Shown here: piece after piece, positions 58,722-64,000 of the stretch
Layout: each line of letters begins with the position of its first letter
Position numbering within the stretch: the stretch's first letter is position 1
NCBI RefSeq assembly: GCF_014203425.1
Contig: NZ_JACHJC010000001.1
Coordinates: 2,418,001 to 2,482,000 of the forward strand
Direction of reading: 5' to 3'
DNA: 64,000 bases
Origin: Micromonospora echinospora
Lineage (GTDB): Bacteria > Actinomycetota > Actinomycetes > Mycobacteriales > Micromonosporaceae
The notes under the pieces: model-generated
Seen by the model: the letters and a program-made list of their open reading frames with translations, nothing else
Told to the model about the DNA's origin: nothing
The model's database searches: none
Program-made: the position numbers and the translations under genes

Positions 58722-60086
58722 TACTGCAACGGCAGTTGGTCGGGGGTAGCCGCGTCGTCGGTAGTGGCAAGTTCGGGCTTGGTATTGGCGTCGTCGGCGC
58801 CATCGTGACCAAGCCCAGATCCGCTCTGGTGGGTGGGTTGATCGCACTACGAGTGCGGTGAGGAGCCTTCGGATCTCCGGTACCGTGTAGCCGATCATCA
58901 TGTCGTCGCCGGGACTGGTTCCCCTTTTGCGGTAAGGGATCGGGCCACGGACAGCCAGGCGTGGGCGGCCATGGACAGGGTGATGTGGGCGTACCAGGCT
59001 CGCCAGTCGCGGACCTGGTACTCGTCGAGGCCGGCCTCGTTCTTGGCCTGTTGGAAGCACTCCTCGATCGCCCACCGGGCCCCAGCGATGCGGGCGAGGT
59101 CGAGCAGGCGGGTGCGGCGAGGTCCGTAGCAGACGTAGTAGGCGATCTCGCCGGTGCTGATGCTGCGCCGGGCGAGCAGCCAGTGCCCGCGGCCGGGCTG
59201 CCAGCCGATGCGCACCGGCACCCGCGCCCACCAATACTCGCGAGGCCCGTGGGCGCCGGCGCCGGCGGACAACCGGCACCACGCTCGGGCAGGCAGAGCG
59301 GCGATGAGCTGGTCGGCGCGGCAGATGCCCATGGTGGTGGTGATCATGTCGTCGTTGCGGCGGGTCGCGACCACATAACCCACATCCCGGTGCTCCAGCC
59401 AGACACGCAGGGCCTTCGACTGCCCGTAGGCTTCGTCCATCGTCACCCACCCCACCGGCACGTTGGCGTCCAACGCTCGAGCCAGCATCTGGCGGGCCAT
59501 CTGCACCTTCGTGGCGAACTCGACCTCGTCCGGAATGCCGGCCGCCTGACACCGGTCCCGGTCATCGGTCCACGACGCCGGAAGGTAGAGCTGCCGGTCG
59601 ATCAACGCGTGGCCCTTCGCTGAGCGGTAGGCCAAGAACACCCCGACCTGGCAGTTCTCGGTCCGCTCAGCAGTGCCGGAATACTGCCGTTGCACCCCGG
59701 CCGACCGGGTTCCCTTCTTCAGGAACCCGGTGTCGTCGACGATCAGCACACCGGCCGGGTCGCCGAGGTGCTCGATCACGTAGTCCCGCACATCGTCACG
59801 GACCGCGTCGACGTCCCAGTCCGCCCACCGCAACAACCTTTGCATCCCGTCCGGCGACACGTCCCCGGCCTGCTCAGCGAGGGTCCAACCGTTCTTGCGG
59901 CCCAAGCCGGAGACCAGCCCGCACAGGTACTGTCGCGCCCGCCACCGCGGCTCCGAGCGGCGAAACCGAGGCCCGATACGCCCGTGCAACCGGTCCAACT
60001 CGCCATGCCAACGATCGACATCAACATCCGTCACAGGCAGACCAACGAACGCGAGCCGAACTCGGTTCGTCTACTGCCGTTGCAGT
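58722..60086 (-). mobile_element. IS701-family insertion sequence B
   Basis: Perfect terminal inverted repeats TACTGCAACGGCAGT (58722-58736) and ACTGCCGTTGCAGTA (60072-60086). Flanks are CTAG on the left (shared with element A) and CTAC on the right (60087-60090). It lies in opposite orientation to element A. The transposase differs clearly from A (many substitutions along the whole length), so these are two different elements of one family, not a duplication. Confidence 0.8.
58898..60034 (-). CDS. IS701-family transposase B, frame-broken near the C-terminus
   Basis: 378 residues in frame 0: LVSGLGRKNGWTLAEQAGDVSPDGMQRLL, GVLIVDDTGFLKKGTRSAGVQRQYSGTAERTENCQ, WVTMDEAYGQSKALRVWLE, and RWAIEECFQQAKNEAGLDEYQVR. 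It ends soon after an A4G4 run (RSLTAKGEP, stop at 58898). The -1 frame carries the expected ending (DDMMIGYTVPEIRRLLTALV to WAWSRWRRRRQYQARTCHYRRR), at the same place as in transposase A. GTG or ATG start near 60034, close to the terminal repeat. Confidence 0.85.
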   Translation of the reverse strand: MTDVDVDRWHGELDRLHGRIGPRFRRSEPRWRARQYLCGLVSGLGRKNGWTLAEQAGDVSPDGMQRLLRWADWDVDAVRDDVRDYVIEHLGDPAGVLIVDDTGFLKKGTRSAGVQRQYSGTAERTENCQVGVFLAYRSAKGHALIDRQLYLPASWTDDRDRCQAAGIPDEVEFATKVQMARQMLARALDANVPVGWVTMDEAYGQSKALRVWLEHRDVGYVVATRRNDDMITTTMGICRADQLIAALPARAWCRLSAGAGAHGPREYWWARVPVRIGWQPGRGHWLLARRSISTGEIAYYVCYGPRRTRLLDLARIAGARWAIEECFQQAKNEAGLDEYQVRDWRAWYAHITLSMAAHAWLSVARSLTAKGEPVPATT

Positions 60087-60116
60087 ACTACAGAGGTTGA
60101 AGGGCCAAGGTTCGAG

Positions 60117-60707
60117 CTATCTCGGTGGTTCGGGTTCGAGGGTCATGCCGGTGCTGGCGAAGAAGCCGGCGAGGAGATCGGTCTGTTGCTGACAAGCGCG
60201 TAGCCGACGTTTGACCAGTTGGGCGAGGTGGTCGACACCGCGGGCGGCGGTGTTGGTCAGGCCGCGTTTCATCCAGCGCCAGACGCCTTCGGTGGGGTTG
60301 AGGTCCGGAGCGTAGGCGGGTAACCGGATCACGGTCAGCCACGGCCGAGTGGCGATCAGGGCGTGCATGCGGCGGCTGACGTGGGTGTTCAGGTTGTCCC
60401 AGATCAGCACTATCGGTGCCTGCAGGCGCTGGTGGGTCTGGTCGAGGAAGGCGATGTAGTCGTCCTCGCTGAAGCTACCGCGTTCGCCTGTACGACCACG
60501 GTGCAGCCGGGTTCGCCACATCAACCGGCCTCGCTGTCCGGGCTTGAGGCAGACCAGGCCAGCGATCGAGACCCGGCCGGAGCCCTTACCGGAGACCTCG
60601 ATGACCGGCGTGTGCCCGCGCCGGGCCCACGTCTTGGCCACCGGCGGTCGCATGACCTGACCTGCCTCGTCCTGGAAGCAGATCCAGGCACCTTGCGCCG
60701 CCGCTAA
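60117..60707 (-). pseudogene. IS630-family transposase, C-terminal half
   Basis: The DDE half: WICFQDEAGQVMRPPVAKTWARRG (first Asp), APIVLIWDNLNTHVSRRMH (second Asp) and LPAYAPDLNPTEGVWRWMKRGL (Glu). It lacks its own start and is severed from the N-terminal half by the IS1380-type insertion at 60708. In the rejoined element this half lies in the -1 frame relative to the N-terminal half, so the ancestor either used frameshifting or was already mutated. Confidence 0.85.
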
Positions 60708-62380
60708 CCTGGGTGATTCACCGTGATCGCCAAGATGCGCTGTTCGTCGGCGTGTAGATAAGCGGAAGTGCCTGCCCTGCAAGGGAAACTTGTGATTGCG
60801 ACATCTACAGGTTTCTCTCTGGGGGAGGCACTTCCAAGGTGCAGCTTACGGCGTGGTCGCGGGGTCTGCGGGTCACCGCGGGTGGTTCGGGTGTGGTGTC
60901 GCACGTCGGTGCGGCGTTGCTGCGGTTGCTGGCGGACCGGGCCGGGTTGACCGGGGCGTTGTCCGCGGGGCTGGCCCGCGCCGGCCGGTGGCCGGTGCAT
61001 GATCGGGGTCGGGTGCTGGTCGACCTCGCGGTGATGATCGCTGACGGTGGTGAAGCGATCGCGGACATCGACGTGCTGCGCCACCAGCGGGAGGTGTTCG
61101 GGTCGGTGGCCTCGGACACCACGGTGTGGCGGGCCCTGGACGAGATCGGCGCGGTGCAGCTGCGGCGCATCGCCAAGGCCAGGGCGAAGGTCCGCGCCCG
61201 GATGTGGCAGCTGTTCGGCGGCCCGCCGACGGCGAGGGCGGCGGGGCGGGACATCGGCGCCGGCGTGGTGGTCCTGGATGTGGATTCCACGATCGTGATC
61301 GCGCACAGCGACAAGGAAGGCGCCGCGGCCACCTACAAGCACACCTACGGCTTCCACCCGATCCTGGTCACCTGCGACAACACCGGAGAGCTGCTCGCCC
61401 TGAAGCTGCGGCCGGGCAACGCCGGCGCCAACACCGCCGCCGATCACCTCGACGTGCTCGCCCAAGCAATCGCGCAGGTCCCCGCACCGCACCGCCGGCA
61501 GCTGCTCATCCGCGGTGATTCCGCCGCGGCTACCCATGCCGTGCTCGACTGGCTCCACGAGCAGGACAGCAAGCGCGGCCGGCGGGTCGAGTACTCCCTC
61601 GGCTGGTCGATCGGCGAGGCCGAACGCACCGCCATCACCGCCCTGCCCACCCAGGCGTGGTCACCTGCGATCGACGCTGATGGTGGTGTGCGCGAGGGCG
61701 CCGCCGTCGCCGAACTGACCGGCCTGCTGCCCCTGCCCGGCTGGCCGGCCGGAATGCGGGTCATCGTCCGGCGGGAACGCCCCCACCCCGGCGCCCAACT
61801 CACCCAGTTCGAGCACCGCGACGGCTGGCGCTACACCGCCTTCGTCACCAACACCCCGACAGGAGCCTTGCAGTGGTTGGAGGCCCGCCACCGAGCCCAC
61901 GCCCGCGTCGAGGACCGGATCCGCTGCGCCAAAGACACCGGCCTTCGCCGGCTACCCTCCCGCGAATTCGCCATCAACGCCGCCTGGTGCACCGCCGCCG
62001 CGATCGCCGTCGACCTGATCGCCTGGCTGCAGCTCATCGGCCTCGACAGCGACCTGGCCAAAGCCGAACCGAAACGACTGCGCTACCGGATCCTGCACAC
62101 CGCCGCCCGCCTCGTGCACGGCCAACGCCGCCGCTGGCTACGCATCCCCACCACCTGGCCCTGGGCCGAACAGATCACCACCGCGTTCAACCAGATCACG
62201 GCCATCCCCGACCCCGGCTGACCCACTCAGCCACCGCCCCAACCACCGGAGGACCCCAGGAGACCACGCCCGCCGCCGCGACAGACGGCCCACCACCACG
62301 CCCAGAACCAAGACACATCGACAAACAGCGATCAGACGTGCCGGGCCAAAGAGGCCGCAGTCAGGCGCGAATCATCGAGG
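60708..62380 (+). mobile_element. IS1380-family insertion sequence (intact)
   Basis: Terminal repeats CCTGGGTGATTCAC (60708 onward) and, reversed from the right end at 62380, CCTCGATGATTCGC. The element is flanked by CTAA on both sides (60704-60707 and 62381-62384), a perfect 4-base target duplication inside the IS630 transposase gene. It carries one undisturbed transposase gene, so this is the youngest and probably still active element of the cluster. Confidence 0.85.
60839..62221 (+). CDS. IS1380-family DDE transposase
   Basis: 460 residues, GTG start with GGGGGAGGC about 15 bases upstream. Family features: GLTGALSAGLARAGRWPVHDRGRVLVDLAVMIADGGEAIADIDVLRHQREVFGSVASDTTVWRALDEI, VVVLDVDSTIVIAHSDKEGAAATYKHTYGFHPIL (first Asp), QLLIRGDSAAATHAVLDWL (second Asp), and HARVEDRIRCAKDTGLRRLPSREFAINAAW (Glu). 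Full length, no frame breaks. Confidence 0.93.
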   Translation: MQLTAWSRGLRVTAGGSGVVSHVGAALLRLLADRAGLTGALSAGLARAGRWPVHDRGRVLVDLAVMIADGGEAIADIDVLRHQREVFGSVASDTTVWRALDEIGAVQLRRIAKARAKVRARMWQLFGGPPTARAAGRDIGAGVVVLDVDSTIVIAHSDKEGAAATYKHTYGFHPILVTCDNTGELLALKLRPGNAGANTAADHLDVLAQAIAQVPAPHRRQLLIRGDSAAATHAVLDWLHEQDSKRGRRVEYSLGWSIGEAERTAITALPTQAWSPAIDADGGVREGAAVAELTGLLPLPGWPAGMRVIVRRERPHPGAQLTQFEHRDGWRYTAFVTNTPTGALQWLEARHRAHARVEDRIRCAKDTGLRRLPSREFAINAAWCTAAAIAVDLIAWLQLIGLDSDLAKAEPKRLRYRILHTAARLVHGQRRRWLRIPTTWPWAEQITTAFNQITAIPDPG

Positions 62381-62869
62381 CTAACCTCTTACCGACGGCC
62401 ACCGCCCGCGATGCCAGCCGGCGATCGCTTCCGGATCGCGTTCAATCGCCCGACGAGTGGGAACCTGCTGGCTGTACCCGATGCGATGCAGCAGATAGGA
62501 CACCCCACGCAGCGTGTAGGAAACGCCGAAACGACGCTCGATCACCTCGGCCGCCCGCGCGAGGGTCCAGCGGGCATCGTCCCAACCGTGCACGATCGGA
62601 CCCTCATCGAGCATCTCGGCCAGCTGTCTGCGCTGCTCAACGGAGAGTTTGCAGTCCGAACCGGCCGGCCCGGCCGACGCCAGAGCCCCCGTTCCGCCAG
62701 CAGTCCACCGCCGCCGCCACAAACGCACCGACTTCTCGGAAACCCGCAGCTCAGAAGCGATCTGCGCAGTCGGTACGGACCTCTCGAACATGGACGCGGC
62801 CTGGATCCGGACCTTCTCACGCCGAACCCGAGCTGCCGCATTCATGCCACCACCAGCCGGATACCTCAT
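62381..62869 (-). pseudogene. IS630-family transposase, N-terminal half
   Basis: The DNA-binding half: MRYPAGGGMNAAARVRREKV, FERSVPTAQIASELRVSEKSVRLWRRRWTAGG (HTH) and ARAAEVIERRFGVSYTLRGVSYLLHRIGYSQQVP (second HTH). It ends in WPSVRG and a TAG formed at the CTAA target site. Same element as the fragment at 60117-60707; the two are now 1.7 kb apart. Confidence 0.88.
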
Positions 62870-63007
62870 ACCTCCGGCCTACCGAACCCATCGACCCAGA
62901 TCACGCAGACACGCCGACGGACGTCAGCCTTTCAACCTCTGTAGTCGAGCTTTGCAGCGAACTGACCCTGTGTGGCCGTCGGTGCATCGGACCGTCATAA
63001 TCGACCC

Positions 63008-63475
63008 ATGGCACGCCCAAAGCGGAACGTCAATGTATCCGATCTCCTCGCTTCCGCGACGGTGCAGGCCGCGCACGCAACCCGAGCCGGCACTGTGCGC
63101 GCCGCTGCTATCTCCAGGGACGGCGTGGTCCGGGCCGCAAGAATCAACGCTGCTGCGGTGGCCGTCGCGGCACTGATCGGAGGAACCTGTGCGGTCGCGA
63201 GCACGGGAGTCGACGGCTACTTCTCGCTTCAAATCGCCAACGGCCCATTAACGCCGAGGCTGATCTCGCCAACCACTGCCGGCCAGGAAGATCTCTGGGA
63301 ACCTAAGTGCCTGTCAAGTGACGGCCGGATTCACCCAGCCGCGCTCGTGCCCCCGTGGACCCCTATGTCCCGGCCAGCGCAAGGAGTCAGCATCGACGGA
63401 GCATCAGCGCAAGTCATCAGCTATGTCATCTGCGCTGATTCAACAGCCGAAATCTGGGACGTCCGAAAATCATGA
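63008..63475 (+). CDS. Hypothetical membrane-anchored protein
   Basis: 155 residues from the ATG at 63008. A basic start (MARPKRNVNVSDLLASATVQ) with Ala/Arg-rich helix (AAHATRAGTVRAAAISRDGVVRAARIN) precedes one membrane helix (AAAVAVAALIGGTCAVAS), then an outer domain with two Cys (WEPKCLSSDG; YVICADSTAEIW) that could pair. No family recognised. Codon use is less GC-biased than in core genes, in keeping with the island. It starts 67 bases after the insertion-sequence cluster. Confidence 0.65.
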   Translation: MARPKRNVNVSDLLASATVQAAHATRAGTVRAAAISRDGVVRAARINAAAVAVAALIGGTCAVASTGVDGYFSLQIANGPLTPRLISPTTAGQEDLWEPKCLSSDGRIHPAALVPPWTPMSRPAQGVSIDGASAQVISYVICADSTAEIWDVRKS

Positions 63476-63547
63476 ACGACACCTTGACCCCTATGCCCGT
63501 ACGCAGAGCGATGCGCTATGCCGCTTCGATGGAGGAGGCAGGGCCGA

Positions 63548-63568
63548 GGGGGGTGTCGCACACCCCCC
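63548..63568. terminator. Hairpin in the gap after the membrane-anchored hypothetical gene
   Basis: GGGGGGTGT (63548-63556) pairs with ACACCCCCC (63560-63568) around CGC. It lies between the gene ending at 63475 and the convergent partial gene ending at 63773. The rest of this 297-base gap is GC-rich and holds no convincing gene. Confidence 0.5.
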
Positions 63569-63772
63569 CAGGGGTCACGGTCGGTAACCCTCGCGTCGAA
63601 TCGATCACGACCTCGCGACGCTCGCGGCGACGACGCGGCGTGCCGGGCGTCCGGGTCGGCAGGGCGGCCCGTCGGGGTGGTGGGCGGTGCCGGGGTGTGC
63701 CGGTATGGGGGCCAGCGTGGGGCGGGTACAGCACGGGCCGAGGTTTGATCCCCGAGGGCCCGCGTCAGTCGG

Positions 63773-64000
63773 TCACCTCTGCTCGAACCGCAGCCGGCGG
63801 CCGTGGTTGTACCGGACTCGGTACGCCTCCTGACGCGCCCGGTCCGCGGCTGCGTACATCTCATGCCAGACCCCCCGGGTCGTGGCATCCGGCCCCGGCT
63901 TCTTCAGCGCGTCCGGATGCGGGACCGCTCCCGGGTCAGCCTGACCCAGGACGCCGAGGGCTTCGTGAGCCTGGCGGAGGTGATCGGCCGGGCTGCGGTG
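63773..64000 (-). CDS. Hypothetical protein, C-terminal part (runs off the window)
   Basis: 75 codons are present; the start lies beyond the right edge. The peptide (HRSPADHLRQAHEALGVLGQ, later TTRGVWHEMYAAADRARQEA, ending RRLRFEQR) is helical and charged. Its stop is TGA at 63773-63775. Amphipathic helices and a basic tail suggest a small DNA-associated or structural protein, possibly phage- or island-encoded. No family recognised. Confidence 0.6.
   Translation of the reverse strand, partial: HRSPADHLRQAHEALGVLGQADPGAVPHPDALKKPGPDATTRGVWHEMYAAADRARQEAYRVRYNHGRRLRFEQR

Larger units (their letters stand above)
60091..62941 (-). mobile_element. IS630-family insertion sequence split by an IS1380-type element
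   Basis: The outer ends CAGAGGTTGAAGG (60091 onward) and, reversed from the right, CAGAGGTTGAAAGG (to 62941) are matching terminal repeats, flanked on both sides by TA (60089-60090 and 62942-62943), the IS630 target. The transposase is cut in two by the IS1380-type element at 60708-62380. Removing that element and one CTAA copy rejoins an about 1.2-kb IS630. Confidence 0.8.

Noticed and set aside
56213-60086. Composite transposon carrying cargo between insertion sequences
   Set aside because: The elements abut directly at shared CTAG sites with no DNA between them, so there is no cargo.
61873-63000. 375-codon plus-strand frame across the IS1380 and IS630 ends
   Set aside because: It crosses two element boundaries and is Arg/Pro-rich; it is out of frame with the real transposase.
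63421-63888. 155-codon minus-strand frame near the right edge
   Set aside because: Pro/Arg/Thr-rich composition, no ribosome site, and it overlaps both the hypothetical gene ending at 63475 and the more plausible partial gene at 63773-64000.

Overview
The window is very GC-rich (low seventies percent G+C) and uses GTG and TTG starts freely. It carries markers of a sporulating filamentous actinobacterium: an SsgA/SsgB-type regulator, Spo0M, F420-dependent oxidoreductases, an actinobacterial HelD and a TIGR02611-type membrane protein. Repetitive palindromes in it, as I remember them, resemble elements of Micromonospora-type genomes. I read it as Micromonosporaceae chromosome, probably Micromonospora; the genus is an inference.

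Layout, left half. 1-6.2 kb: stress and dormancy-type genes (hemerythrin end, two universal stress proteins, phosphoketolase, PP2C phosphatase) and an HTH/ClpC-N-domain pair behind two palindromic operators. 6.3-11.5 kb: lipid and membrane genes (diacylglycerol-kinase-like, BrkB-like, a double PAP2 phosphatase, an exo/endonuclease-phosphatase, a GAP-type membrane protein and a 39-residue membrane peptide). 11.5-13.3 kb: alpha/beta hydrolase plus F420 oxidoreductase. 13.4-23.6 kb: polysaccharide use, with secreted GH5-CBM2 mannanase, GH36 alpha-galactosidase, a sugar ABC importer, GH42 beta-galactosidase and a DeoR regulator. Together these look like a galactomannan/galactoside breakdown and uptake locus.

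23.6-30.8 kb holds the most novel part. A divergent four-helix membrane protein faces a 1565-residue protein (STAS-like, GHKL ATPase, two phosphoribosyltransferase-like segments, helical repeats, second GHKL ATPase), which overlaps by 4 bases a response regulator fused to an aminoglycoside-phosphotransferase-like kinase. I know no described system with this architecture.

30.9-52.9 kb: Spo0M, small hypotheticals, HelD with an AT-rich hairpin leader, a LolA-like lipoprotein-carrier gene facing a two-component system, a TPR protein, a MarR/VOC pair, a potassium channel, and an organosulfur operon (ABC importer, FMN monooxygenase, flavin reductase, nitroreductase). That operon is preceded by a Cys-ending leader peptide and followed by an Rrf2 regulator. 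AraC, SDR and SsgB genes come next.

52.9-64.0 kb: a tRNA-Val(CAC) marks the start of an accessory region. It has unrecognised small genes, a holin-like protein and two decayed genes, followed by an uninterrupted insertion-sequence pile-up from 56.2 to 62.9 kb. The order is an IS5-type, two IS701-type back to back, then an IS630-type split by an intact IS1380-type. Most insertion junctions carry a CTAG/TTAG/CTAA-like tetranucleotide. No integrase gene lies in the window.
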